Notes: generated by a model from the letters alone, not told the origin. A stretch of DNA of 64,000 nt from Sediminicola sp. (GCA_024643325.1 JAHEND010000007.1:1-64000), one strand, 5' to 3'; positions 54,834 to 63,678 are shown, counted from the stretch's first letter. A program made the numbers and translations.

Positions 54834-56243
54834 TTAAAGTGTGGAAGGGCACACATAATCAGAGGTCTTAGCACCTGATTCTTGTAGGCTTTTGAACCCT
54901 CCAGCTACGTCTATTAAGTTATGTATTCCCCTGCTCTTCAATATAGAAGATGCTATTACAGAACGGTAGCCTCCTGCGCAATGCACTAGGAAGTCCCCTT
55001 CAGAGGGGAAGGAGGATAAGTGGTCATTTAAAGCATCTAAAGGTGCTGTTTCTGCAGATAATACATGTTCAGAAAGGTATTCTGGTGTATTTCGTACGTC
55101 AAAAACGGCTTGGTTGTTTTTCTCTATTCTTTCAATCGCTTCTGCCGCTGAAATGGAGTGAATTTGATCTACTTCTTTTCCAGAAGTTTTCCAAGCGTCA
55201 AAACCTCCCTCCAAATAACCAATGGTATGGTCAAATCCAACTCTGGAGAGTCTGGTAATGGCTTCTTCTTCTCTGCCTTGTGGAGCAATGAGTAAGATAG
55301 GTTGTTTTACGTCTGCAATTAATGCGCCTACCCATGGAGCAAACGAACCATCTAATCCTATAAATATGGATCTTGGCACAAATCCTTTTACAAATTCTGA
55401 TTGGTGGCGAACGTCTAAAACAACAGCTTCTGTTTCGTTAGCCGCTGCCTCGAAAGCCTCTGGAGAAAGTGGCTTTATACCACGCTCTAGCACTTTGTCA
55501 AAATCTTCATAGCCTTCCTTATTCATTTTAACATTTAAAGGAAAGTATTTTGGAGGTGGCATTAAGCCGTCAGTAACTTCTTTAATGAACTCTTCCTTTG
55601 TCATGTCGGCCCGAAGGGCATAGTTCATTTTCTTTTGGTTTCCAAGACTGTCTACCGTTTCTTTCATCATATTTTTACCACAGGCAGAACCTGCGCCATG
55701 TGCTGGATATACGGTAATACTATCTGCCAAAGGCATAATTTTAGTCCTAAGGCTGTCGAATAGTGTTCCAGCCAAATCTTCTTGGGTCATGTGGGCAGCC
55801 TTTTGAGCCAAATCAGGACGTCCCACATCTCCTAAGAATAAGGTGTCTCCAGAAAAAATCGCGTGATCTTCTCCATGGGCGTTCCTTAGTAAAAAGGTGG
55901 TGCTCTCCATAGTGTGGCCTGGTGTGTGCAAAGTCACAAAAGTAAGGTCTCCTAGTTTAAATTCCTGACCATCTGTAGCAATAAGTGCTTCAAAAGTAGG
56001 ATTGGCCAGCGGTCCATAAACAATGGTGGCGCCAGTTTCTTTAGCCAAAGTTACGTGCCCACTCACAAAGTCTGCATGAAAATGGGTCTCAAAAATATAT
56101 TTGATCTTGGCGTTATTGGCTTTGGCTTTTTCAATATAAGGCCCAACTTCTCTAAGAGGATCAATTATAGCTACTTCGCCATTAGATTCAATATAATAGG
56201 CGCCCTGCGCCAAACATCCAGTATAAATTTGTTCTATTATCAT
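54834..56243 (-). CDS. MBL-fold (persulfide dioxygenase-like) protein with two rhodanese domains
   Basis: 469 residues. The MBL domain (about 1-250) has the metal ligands FETHFHADFVSGH, TPGHTMESTTF, FSGDTLFLGDVGRPDL and YPAHGAGSACG, as in ETHE1-like persulfide dioxygenases. Rhodanese domain 1 (about 265-360) has no Cys at the active-loop position (LLIAPQGREE), so it is probably structural. Domain 2 (about 370-465) has an active loop HCAGGYRS. The protein probably oxidises glutathione- or protein-persulfide and moves sulfane sulfur. A -7 element is upstream, and a cysteine-rich Crp/Fnr gene is the next gene upstream on the same strand. Confidence 0.92.
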   Translation of the reverse strand: MIIEQIYTGCLAQGAYYIESNGEVAIIDPLREVGPYIEKAKANNAKIKYIFETHFHADFVSGHVTLAKETGATIVYGPLANPTFEALIATDGQEFKLGDLTFVTLHTPGHTMESTTFLLRNAHGEDHAIFSGDTLFLGDVGRPDLAQKAAHMTQEDLAGTLFDSLRTKIMPLADSITVYPAHGAGSACGKNMMKETVDSLGNQKKMNYALRADMTKEEFIKEVTDGLMPPPKYFPLNVKMNKEGYEDFDKVLERGIKPLSPEAFEAAANETEAVVLDVRHQSEFVKGFVPRSIFIGLDGSFAPWVGALIADVKQPILLIAPQGREEEAITRLSRVGFDHTIGYLEGGFDAWKTSGKEVDQIHSISAAEAIERIEKNNQAVFDVRNTPEYLSEHVLSAETAPLDALNDHLSSFPSEGDFLVHCAGGYRSVIASSILKSRGIHNLIDVAGGFKSLQESGAKTSDYVCPSTL

Positions 56244-56266
56244 GAGAATGGTATTTTGTATTGATT

Positions 56267-56274
56267 CAAAAATA
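56267..56274 (-). promoter_or_regulatory. -7 element of the MBL-rhodanese gene
   Basis: On the minus strand TATTTTTG matches TAnnTTTG and ends 23 bases before the ATG at 56243. It places an independent promoter in the 78-base gap downstream of the Crp/Fnr gene. Confidence 0.55.
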
Positions 56275-56321
56275 TAAAAAAATTATTCTTTGCTTTGTAA
56301 CATCTGTTACCAAGAATAGTG

Positions 56322-56957
56322 TTATAAATCTATGACGGTTATGTCGTTTCTATGCATAGAAATTTTACCTTCATTTTCTAATTTTTTTAAGAGCCTAGAA
56401 ATAACTACCCTTGAGGTGTGTAAGTCATATGCAATCTCTTGATGGGTAGCGTGAATATGATCATCTCCCGTTACTTTAGCTTTGTCTTGCAGGTGCTTTA
56501 AAAGGCGGTCATCCATTCGAAGAAAAGCTAGAGTATCTATGGTTTGTAACAATTCCTTCATTCTTGCCTGATAACTATCAAATATAAATTGCTGCCAAGT
56601 CTTATACTTACCCATCCATGATTCCATTTGTGCCACAGGAATCATAATGATTTCTGCATCTGTCTCAGCAACTGCTCTAATGTCACTTTTACTGCCTCCC
56701 ATGCAACATGAAAAACTCATGGCGCAGGTGTCTCCTTTTTCTATGAAGTATAAAAGCAGTTCGTCTGACTTCTCATCTTCTCTCATGATTTTAATCGCTC
56801 CTGAGAGCAATAAAGGCATTTGGGTTATGAGTTCTCCTATTTCAATAAGTTGCTGCCCTGCAGCTACTTTTTTTAAACTCCCAAAAGTGAGAATTTCTTC
56901 CATCAATTCGGGCTCAAAAAGAAAACCGTAATGTTGTTCTAATGCTTCTTTAAACAT
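56322..56957 (-). CDS. Crp/Fnr-family regulator with a cysteine cluster
   Basis: 211 residues. A cyclic-nucleotide-binding-like beta-roll (about 20-120) is followed by an HTH domain (about 145-211: HATHQEIAYDLHTSRVVISRLLKKLENEGKI). In place of the cAMP-binding phosphate cassette there is GDTCAMSFSCCMGGSKSDIRA, with Cys78, Cys84 and Cys85. This resembles a thiol-based sensor more than a cAMP receptor, and an Fnr-type Cys set at the N-terminus is absent. With the MBL-rhodanese gene downstream it is a candidate sulfide/persulfide-responsive regulator; that is inference. It starts 4 bases after the M20 stop. Confidence 0.88.
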   Translation of the reverse strand: MFKEALEQHYGFLFEPELMEEILTFGSLKKVAAGQQLIEIGELITQMPLLLSGAIKIMREDEKSDELLLYFIEKGDTCAMSFSCCMGGSKSDIRAVAETDAEIIMIPVAQMESWMGKYKTWQQFIFDSYQARMKELLQTIDTLAFLRMDDRLLKHLQDKAKVTGDDHIHATHQEIAYDLHTSRVVISRLLKKLENEGKISMHRNDITVIDL

Positions 56958-56961
56958 AAAA

Positions 56962-58272
56962 TTATGGATGTAAAAGTCTGTAAATTAAGACAGCTGTTCT
57001 TTGTGTGAGTGCCTCAAAGGTATTTAAATTAACCGTTTCTTGTGGAGTATGAGCACCCGTTCCCATGGTCCCTAAACCATCTAAACAAGCAACATAATTA
57101 GCCACAAATGAGGTGTCTGCAGCCCCTCTTTTTCCTGGATCATAAGCCAATACTGTTCCCTGGTTTAAATCTAAACTCACCTGGTTTAATTGAGCTAACA
57201 AAGCCTCATTTTCTGCAGTAGGTGGCATGGCAGGATAACTGTCCGTAAAAGTTATTTCTGCACTCGTTTGTGGTAGATTTCTGGCAACAACTGCCCTCAT
57301 CTTAATTCTAGCACTATCTTTCTGTGCTTCCGAAATAAACCTTAAGCCTCCTTGAACGGTAGCTGTCTGTGCCACAACATTACTCTTTCCAAATGCGGTA
57401 GCATTTCCAGTAAGCGGGTCAATACTGGTGAAGGTTCCCCCTACTATCATTCCAGGATTAAAAGTGAGTAGGTCTGGACCTTTTACTTCTTCATAAAAAT
57501 CATTTAAAATCCTTCCCATTTCGAAAATAGCGCCCGCACCAGTTCGTTCACTAAAAACACCAGAAGAGTGGGCTCTTTTGCCAGTCGTAGTTACTTTCCA
57601 TCCTGAAGAGCCTCTTCTAGCTACTGTGGCATAGTTGAAACCAGTAGACGTTTCAAACCCCAGTGCTACGTCAGATTTCTTAGCCGCATCTATAAGGTCT
57701 TTTCTACTAACAGAAAGTGGTTTTCCTGAACTTTCTTCATCTCCTGTAAATGCTACAATTACTTGAGTGTTTTTTAACAAACCTTGTTCACTTAGTGCTT
57801 TTAAAGCATATAATATAATCACATCTCCTCCTTTCATATCATTCCCCCCAGGTGCGTGTGCAATACTGTCGTTTATTCGTTTAAAGGTTTGAAATGGACT
57901 GTTTTCTTCAAAGACCGTATCTAAATGACCGATCAATAATAATTTTTTACCAGTTGGTTTTTTCACCATGGGTGTTTCTACAAAAAGATGTCCTGCCCTA
58001 TTCAGTGAATCTGGCATTGGAATCCATCTAGGCTGCATTCCAATGGAAGAAAAAGCGTCGCTAAAAACGGCTCCTACTTCCTGTACACCTTTTAAATTTA
58101 GCGTCCCACTGTTTATATTCACCACTTTTTCTAAAAAGGAGATAGCCTCTGAATTGTTAGCAGAAATAGTCGCCACCAATTGTTTTTCTACTTTATTAAG
58201 TTTTTGCGCCTGTAATATTTGAATGCTAAGCATTGACAAAAGAAGAGGCGCTAAAAAAAATGTTTTACTCAT
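56962..58272 (-). CDS. M20-family metallopeptidase (glutamate carboxypeptidase-like), exported
   Basis: 436 residues. An N-terminal signal peptide (FFLAPLLLSMLSIQILQAQ) is followed by the M20 catalytic domain: metal-ligand His-Asp in LLIGHLDTVFE, GGNDMKGGDVI, FTGDEESSGKP (catalytic Glu) and the C-terminal His in GTGAHTPQETVNL. The dimerisation domain has the typical FNPGMIVGG. It cleaves a C-terminal amino acid from a peptide or folate-like substrate. It is followed after 4 bases by the Crp/Fnr gene, so they may be co-transcribed. Confidence 0.92.
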   Translation of the reverse strand: MSKTFFLAPLLLSMLSIQILQAQKLNKVEKQLVATISANNSEAISFLEKVVNINSGTLNLKGVQEVGAVFSDAFSSIGMQPRWIPMPDSLNRAGHLFVETPMVKKPTGKKLLLIGHLDTVFEENSPFQTFKRINDSIAHAPGGNDMKGGDVIILYALKALSEQGLLKNTQVIVAFTGDEESSGKPLSVSRKDLIDAAKKSDVALGFETSTGFNYATVARRGSSGWKVTTTGKRAHSSGVFSERTGAGAIFEMGRILNDFYEEVKGPDLLTFNPGMIVGGTFTSIDPLTGNATAFGKSNVVAQTATVQGGLRFISEAQKDSARIKMRAVVARNLPQTSAEITFTDSYPAMPPTAENEALLAQLNQVSLDLNQGTVLAYDPGKRGAADTSFVANYVACLDGLGTMGTGAHTPQETVNLNTFEALTQRTAVLIYRLLHP

Positions 58273-58334
58273 GTTTGTACATTTTATATTTAAAAGTTCA
58301 ATTTACTTAAATTTGTCTTAAACTTCTGCGGAGA

Positions 58335-59576
58335 TTAATCAAACTTTAATGCTTTAACTACAGATACCTTAGATACTATAACCGAGGGAAGCAATAGCAT
58401 TAGAGAACAAAGTATTAGTACCAGCGCATTTAGACCCAATACAATGGATAGATCCATATATACTGGAATTTCTTTAATGTAATATTCTTTTGGATTTGGA
58501 AATTGAAGCCATTTAAATTTGTCTTGAAGATAAATAATACCCAATCCTACAAAATTACCCACCATTAGTCCAAAACCTATTAAGTAAACGGCCTGATACA
58601 AAAACACTTTTCTCACGGTCCAATCTTCTGCCCCTAAAGCTTTGAGAACACCAATCATGGGGGTGCGTTCAAGAATGAGTACTAAAAGTGCAGTAACCAT
58701 ATTAATTCCTCCAACCAATATCATAATACCGATAATGAGAATCATATTAAAATCGAATAGAGCGATCCATTCAAAAATATTGTAATAGCGTTCTTTCACG
58801 GAACGCACATCTAAATCTGATTGTGTAGCGGCATATACCTCTGCTGTTTTTTCCTCTATCTGATCAAAATCCGATACAAATACTTCAAAAGCACTTACTT
58901 GGTCAACTTCCCAACCAGATATTTTTTGTAAGTGCCTCAGATCTACAAAAATATAACTGCTGTCAAAAGCCTCAAACCCCGAATCATATATTCCAACTAT
59001 TTTAAAAATTCGCTCACTAGGGATCGTATTTTTTGAATCATTTTTAATAAAAAAAGTTCTAAAAGTGTCTCCTACTTTAAGGGCCAATTTTTGTGCCATT
59101 AGATCAGAAATGAGCACTTCATTATTGAGTGTCCCCCCATAATTTGGCAAACGCCCATTGATAATAAAATCTTCAAAAGCCCTCCAATTATAATCTGTAG
59201 ACACCCCTTTAGCTACAATTCCTTCAAAAGTATCTTCTGTCCTAATAATTCCTGGTGTAGTAATAATTCCCTGAATGTGGGTGATTCCAGAAACAGCTGT
59301 AAAGTTTGGGTAGAATGTTTGATTTTTAGAAATAGGTGATCCAGATATATGAGCCATATTGGTCTCATAGCTAATTATTTGAAGGTCACCATTAAATGCA
59401 GCTACTTTTTCCTTAATTTTATAATTCAATCCAAGGCCAGTGGCTACAGAAATGAGCATCATCACCATGCCAATAGCAATAGCAGCAATAGCAATTTTAA
59501 TGATTGGTGCAGAGATATGGCTTTTGCCACGGCCTCCTAAAGCAAGCCTTTTGGCTATAAATAGTGATACATTCAA
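58335..59576 (-). CDS. LolC/E-type ABC transporter permease (FtsX-like domain)
   Basis: 413 residues. The N-terminal TM helix (IAIAAIAIGMVMMLISVATGLGL) is followed by a MacB-like periplasmic domain (about 50-260) and an FtsX domain with three C-terminal helices (ILIIGIMILVGGINMVTALLVLILERTPMIGVLKALGA). Typical LolC/E proteins take lipoproteins from the inner membrane with LolD. No ATPase is adjacent. The start is TTG at 59576, giving the family-like MNVSLFIAKRLAL. A -7 element lies inside the divergent neighbour's coding sequence. Confidence 0.88.
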   Translation of the reverse strand: MNVSLFIAKRLALGGRGKSHISAPIIKIAIAAIAIGMVMMLISVATGLGLNYKIKEKVAAFNGDLQIISYETNMAHISGSPISKNQTFYPNFTAVSGITHIQGIITTPGIIRTEDTFEGIVAKGVSTDYNWRAFEDFIINGRLPNYGGTLNNEVLISDLMAQKLALKVGDTFRTFFIKNDSKNTIPSERIFKIVGIYDSGFEAFDSSYIFVDLRHLQKISGWEVDQVSAFEVFVSDFDQIEEKTAEVYAATQSDLDVRSVKERYYNIFEWIALFDFNMILIIGIMILVGGINMVTALLVLILERTPMIGVLKALGAEDWTVRKVFLYQAVYLIGFGLMVGNFVGLGIIYLQDKFKWLQFPNPKEYYIKEIPVYMDLSIVLGLNALVLILCSLMLLLPSVIVSKVSVVKALKFD

Positions 59577-60788
59577 ATGAATAAGCCTTTTAATACTTCC
59601 AAAAATAGCACTTTATTTATACTTCTATTCATGCTTTGCATACCTTTTAGCAGTTGCAATAGCCAAGAAGAAAATCAAATTATTGTAGGCGCTAATAGGA
59701 CCGCCACATACCTACCCTATCTCAAAGGAAAAAATGTTGCGGTAGTAGCCAATCCTACTTCTGTGATATTCAAAACCAATGACCACTCACAAGGCCATAC
59801 CCATTTAGTAGATTCTCTACTGTCTTTAGGAGTCAATATTACCAAAGTATTCTCTCCAGAGCACGGATTTAGGGGAGATATAGATGCTGGAGAAAAGGTA
59901 TTAGATGGGGTAGATCCCTCTACAGGTATTCCGATCGTTTCACTCTATGGAAATCAAAGAAAACCAAGCCCTGAAAGCTTGCAAAACATAGATCTTGTGC
60001 TATTTGACATTCAAGATGTAGGGGTGCGATTCTATACCTATATTGCGACCCTTCAACTCGTTATGCAGGCTTGTGGAGCAGCAGACATTCCTTTATTTGT
60101 ACTAGACAGGCCCAATCCAAATAGTAGCTATGTAGACGGACCTACAATGGAAAAAGCCCACCAGAGTTTTCTGGGAATGACCCCTATACCACTGGTTTAT
60201 GGAATGACCATTGGAGAATATGCTAGCATGGTAAATACCGAAGAAGACTGGCTAGGTACAGATAAACATCCAGCACTTTCGGTAGTGGGTTTGAAAAATT
60301 ACAATAGAGAGGTCTCCTACTCAATCCCTATAAGGCCCTCGCCTAATTTACCCAATGACCAATCCATTGCACTTTACCCTAGTCTGGGGTTATTTGAAGG
60401 AACAACCATCAATGCAGGCAGGGGAACAGAAGCACAATTCACCCGCTTTGGAGCGCCAGAATTGTCTAACAAAATGCCCTTTAGTTACACCCCGAGACCC
60501 AATTTTGGGGCCAAATACCCTAAACACAATGGCGAAATTTGCTATGGGCAAGATTTATCTGAGATAACTCCTCCTGAATCAGTAAACCTCACTTGGCTCA
60601 TAGATGCGTACACCAATAGCTCTAAAAAAGAGGCGTTTTTTATCACATCTGGATTTACCAAACACGCAGGAAACGATAGACTTCAAAAACAAATAGAAGC
60701 AGGAATGACTGCTGCAGAAATAAGAAAAACATGGCAAAAGGATCTAGACACTTTCAAAGCGATTAGAGCCAAATACCTAAGGTATTAA
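59577..60788 (+). CDS. DUF1343/NamZ-like exo-beta-N-acetylmuramidase, lipoprotein
   Basis: 403 residues. The signal ends in the lipobox FSSC (about Cys27). DUF1343 signatures: VAVVANPTSVI, VTKVFSPEHGFRGDIDAGEKV-like block, GIPIVSLYG, LFDIQDVGVRFYTYI, DRPNPN, VYGMTIGEYA, FEGTTINAGRGTEAQF and a C-terminal AEIRKTWQ. NamZ removes N-acetylmuramic acid from the non-reducing end of muropeptide glycans, so a role in cell-wall recycling is likely. Its ATG abuts the divergent permease start with no intervening base. Confidence 0.9.
   Translation: MNKPFNTSKNSTLFILLFMLCIPFSSCNSQEENQIIVGANRTATYLPYLKGKNVAVVANPTSVIFKTNDHSQGHTHLVDSLLSLGVNITKVFSPEHGFRGDIDAGEKVLDGVDPSTGIPIVSLYGNQRKPSPESLQNIDLVLFDIQDVGVRFYTYIATLQLVMQACGAADIPLFVLDRPNPNSSYVDGPTMEKAHQSFLGMTPIPLVYGMTIGEYASMVNTEEDWLGTDKHPALSVVGLKNYNREVSYSIPIRPSPNLPNDQSIALYPSLGLFEGTTINAGRGTEAQFTRFGAPELSNKMPFSYTPRPNFGAKYPKHNGEICYGQDLSEITPPESVNLTWLIDAYTNSSKKEAFFITSGFTKHAGNDRLQKQIEAGMTAAEIRKTWQKDLDTFKAIRAKYLRY
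59600..59607 (-). promoter_or_regulatory. -7 element of the LolC-like gene inside the divergent NamZ-like ORF
   Basis: On the minus strand TATTTTTG matches TAnnTTTG and ends 23 bases before the TTG at 59576. It is embedded in codons 8-11 of the plus-strand gene. Confidence 0.5.
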
Positions 60789-60845
60789 AAACCTTTTTTA
60801 AAATCCAACTCAAAAAAAATAGATCAGACTATTGGTAAATAATCA

Positions 60846-61679
60846 CTAATCCCCAGGAGTAGTGGGCTTTCTGTAGGCGTTAAATGGAATTTTGAGAAGT
60901 TCTCTGATTGACTTATTGGCTTCTGTATCTGGGTAAGTATCTACCCCGTACACAATCTGATCTACAGGCATAGTTGAAAAAGTACCAAAAAGCCGGTCCC
61001 AAACTGAAAATATATTACCATAATTCGTATCGGTATAAGGCAATTTATAGTGGTGGTGAATCTTATGCATATTAGGAGAAACAATCAACCAGCTCAGTAA
61101 GGCGTCTGCTTTGGCAGGTAATTTTATATTGGCGTGGTTAAATTGAGAAAATACCACAGAAAGTCCTTGATACAACATAATATAAGCCACCGGAGCACCT
61201 ACTACAAAAACAGCCAAACAGGTAAAAAGAAAACGCACTACACTCTCTAAAGGATGATGCCTGTTAGCAGACGTTGTATCTACCTCCATATCTGTATGAT
61301 GCACCAAGTGAAAGCCCCATAAAACCATCACCTTGTGTTCTGTAAAATGAGCCAACCAGGCTCCTATGAGATCTAAAAACAAGACTGCCACAAAAACCTC
61401 TAACCACAAGGGCATGGTGGGCAACCAATAGAGCAACCCAAAAGAATTTGCTGCAGTCCAATCGCTGGTATACAGTAATAAAAAAGCTAATGGGAAATTG
61501 ACCAATATAGTAGTTAGCGTAAAGAAAATATTTACACCCGCGTGTTTGCCTTTGTGATAAGACAATTTAAAGAGTGGTAAAATATATTCTAGTATCCAAA
61601 AAAAAGTAATTCCACCCACCAAAATAAGGCTTCTGTGCAAGGGTGGAATGGTTTCAAAATAGGTGATGATCTGTTCCAA
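60846..61679 (-). CDS. Sterol desaturase/fatty acid hydroxylase-family membrane protein
   Basis: 277 residues, about five membrane helices. The di-iron histidine boxes are intact: HFTEH, HLVHHTD and NRHHPLE in the first half, and NMHKIHHHYKLPYTDTNYG near the C-terminus. Family members hydroxylate or desaturate membrane lipids, but the substrate is unknown. The start is a TTG at 61679; the frame is closed just upstream. A run of 12 A's (minus strand) lies 9 bases before it. Confidence 0.9.
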   Translation of the reverse strand: MEQIITYFETIPPLHRSLILVGGITFFWILEYILPLFKLSYHKGKHAGVNIFFTLTTILVNFPLAFLLLYTSDWTAANSFGLLYWLPTMPLWLEVFVAVLFLDLIGAWLAHFTEHKVMVLWGFHLVHHTDMEVDTTSANRHHPLESVVRFLFTCLAVFVVGAPVAYIMLYQGLSVVFSQFNHANIKLPAKADALLSWLIVSPNMHKIHHHYKLPYTDTNYGNIFSVWDRLFGTFSTMPVDQIVYGVDTYPDTEANKSIRELLKIPFNAYRKPTTPGD

Positions 61680-61704
61680 AGCAATTTATTTTTTTTTTTT
61701 AAAA

Positions 61705-62199
61705 TTACAACTTTATTTTATTTTTCATAGCCTCCACTACCTTATAAGCAGCAGGGCAAATAGGAATGTTTTTTTGAGTAATAGCTGTAATCTGATGAAA
61801 CTTCTTGCGGTTGGTGTGCGGAAATTCACTACAGGCTTTGGGCCTGTGGTCATATATGCTGCAATAATTATCTGCCCCTAGAAAGGCACAAGGGACTTGT
61901 TGCAACACATAATCATTGTCTTCATCTACTTTCAAATATTGAGATACAAACTGAGCAGATTTCATCTTTAGGTGCTTGGCTATTCGATCAATATCTGCGC
62001 GGGTAAAAAGGGGCCCTGTAGTTTTACAACAATTGGCACAACTCAAACAATCTACCGAATCAAAAACAGTATCATGAAGCTCTTGCATCATATAATCTAA
62101 CTGCTTAGGCGGCTTCTTTTTGAGTTTGGCAAAGTAGGCAGCGGTCTCTTTAGAAGACTCCTTGGCCAGTTTAGGCAATTTTTTTAAAAATTCATCCAT
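61705..62199 (-). CDS. YkgJ-family cysteine-cluster protein
   Basis: 164 residues with the CxxxCxx(x)C zinc/iron-type cluster CLSCANCCKTTGPLFTR and the second Cys pair CAFLGADNYCSIYDHRPKACSEFP. YkgJ proteins are thought to bind an Fe-S cluster or zinc; the function is unknown. It ends 25 bases before the sterol desaturase-like gene on the same strand. Confidence 0.9.
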   Translation of the reverse strand: MDEFLKKLPKLAKESSKETAAYFAKLKKKPPKQLDYMMQELHDTVFDSVDCLSCANCCKTTGPLFTRADIDRIAKHLKMKSAQFVSQYLKVDEDNDYVLQQVPCAFLGADNYCSIYDHRPKACSEFPHTNRKKFHQITAITQKNIPICPAAYKVVEAMKNKIKL

Positions 62200-62287
62200 G
62201 GATAAAAAAAGAAAGTCTTTATAAAATTAGACGCAATCATTTGGGTTAAAAATAAGACATTTGTAGCGCTCAAAAAATTATAAACCA

Positions 62288-62989
62288 ATGGATGTTTTTG
62301 GAAACGCTTTATTAGATTATTGGAACGGAATAGCCACAGAAAATATTTTGACTTACTCCAATTTAGAAGACACTGATGAAATTCCTTTGGAGTACCTTTT
62401 TAGAGACTACAAACAAATGCCTGCTCTAGAAAAAAAAGCACTCAAGAACTGCAAGGGGGCTATCTTAGATTTAGGTGCTGGCGCAGGGTCTCACGCCCTT
62501 TATCTACAACAGCAACACAAAAGCGTTACAGCTTTAGACATCTCACAGGGCGCTGCAGAGGTGTGTAAATTAAGAGGGATAAAAAACGTATTTTGTGAAA
62601 ATCTATTTGATCACAACCTTAAATACGACACTGTACTGCTCCTTATGAACGGCACAGGACTGGCTGGCACATTAAAAGGTTTGGGGCCATTTTTAGAGCA
62701 GCTTAAAAAACTTTTAAACCCAAATGGGCAAATCCTAGTGGAGGGGACAGACATACTCTATATGTTTGAATCCGATGAAGAAGACGGAGGCTACTGGGTA
62801 CCTGACCAGGGAGATTATTACGGAGAACTTCGCTTTACCATGCGTTATAAAGACCAAATAACATCAGAATTTCCATGGCTCTATTTGGACTACAATACCT
62901 TAGCCAGAGCAGCGCAATACCACGGATTTAAAACAGCCCTTGTGATGGAAGGCCCACAAGACAATTATTTGGCCAAACTCAGCTTTTAA
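62288..62989 (+). CDS. Class I SAM-dependent methyltransferase
   Basis: 233 residues. The SAM-binding motif ILDLGAGAGSHALYLQ is followed by VTALDIS (acidic loop) and an LLNPNGQILVEGTD segment, typical of small-molecule methyltransferases. The substrate cannot be inferred. Its 3' end is 5 bases from the convergent queE gene. Confidence 0.85.
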   Translation: MDVFGNALLDYWNGIATENILTYSNLEDTDEIPLEYLFRDYKQMPALEKKALKNCKGAILDLGAGAGSHALYLQQQHKSVTALDISQGAAEVCKLRGIKNVFCENLFDHNLKYDTVLLLMNGTGLAGTLKGLGPFLEQLKKLLNPNGQILVEGTDILYMFESDEEDGGYWVPDQGDYYGELRFTMRYKDQITSEFPWLYLDYNTLARAAQYHGFKTALVMEGPQDNYLAKLSF

Positions 62990-62994
62990 GGGAA

Positions 62995-63624
62995 TTAAGG
63001 AATGTTAAGGTATTTATGGGTTTGCAAAGACACTTTCCAAGCTGGATTGGCCATGACAAAATCTACAATCATAGGAACTACCTTGTCTTTTACACTCCAT
63101 TCAGGCTGTAAAAACAAATGACAATTAGGCCCTACCTTTGCGGCCTGCTCTTGGGCAAACTCTAAATCATGCTTGTTAAAAACAATCACTTTAAGTTCGT
63201 GGGCTTCTTTGTAAATAGGTGCTAAAGGCAATTTATTTTTCTTGGGAGAAAGACAAATCCAATCCCACTCCCCTGTCAGTTCATAGGCCCCAGAGGTTTC
63301 AATATGGGTTTGCAAACCCGCTTCTTTTAAACCGGTTGTTACGGGTCCCATATCCCAAGTAAGCGGTTCTCCTCCAGTAATGACAATGGTTTTGTAAGGA
63401 CTAGCATCTTGGATAATTTTTTCTATCGCCGTAGGCGGATGCTTTTCAGCATCCCAACTCTCCTTTACGTCACACCAATGACAGCCCACATCACAACCGC
63501 CAACCCTAATAAAATAGGCGGCAGTACCTTTGTGGTAGCCCTCTCCTTGAATCGTGTAAAACGCCTCCATTAAAGGCAAATAAAGGCCCTTGTTCACCGC
63601 GTTTAAAATATCCTGCTCTTTCAT
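62995..63624 (-). CDS. queE: 7-carboxy-7-deazaguanine synthase QueE
   Basis: 209 residues, radical-SAM. FYTIQGEG and the modified CX3CX2C cluster CDVGCHWCDV match QueE, as does ITGGEPLTWD. It makes CDG from 6-carboxy-tetrahydropterin in queuosine synthesis, downstream of the GTP cyclohydrolase (folE at 26949). The other queuosine genes are outside the window. The ATG follows a consensus -7 element by only 4 bases, suggesting leaderless translation. Confidence 0.93.
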   Translation of the reverse strand: MKEQDILNAVNKGLYLPLMEAFYTIQGEGYHKGTAAYFIRVGGCDVGCHWCDVKESWDAEKHPPTAIEKIIQDASPYKTIVITGGEPLTWDMGPVTTGLKEAGLQTHIETSGAYELTGEWDWICLSPKKNKLPLAPIYKEAHELKVIVFNKHDLEFAQEQAAKVGPNCHLFLQPEWSVKDKVVPMIVDFVMANPAWKVSLQTHKYLNIP

Positions 63625-63628
63625 GCCG

Positions 63629-63636
63629 CAAAGATA
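63629..63636 (-). promoter_or_regulatory. -7 element of queE, unusually close to the start codon
   Basis: On the minus strand TATCTTTG matches TAnnTTTG and ends only 4 bases before the queE ATG, so transcription would start within or beside the start codon. Confidence 0.55.
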
Positions 63637-63678
63637 TTAGAATTAGATTACTTTTACGGGACTATTTTATCTAATTAA

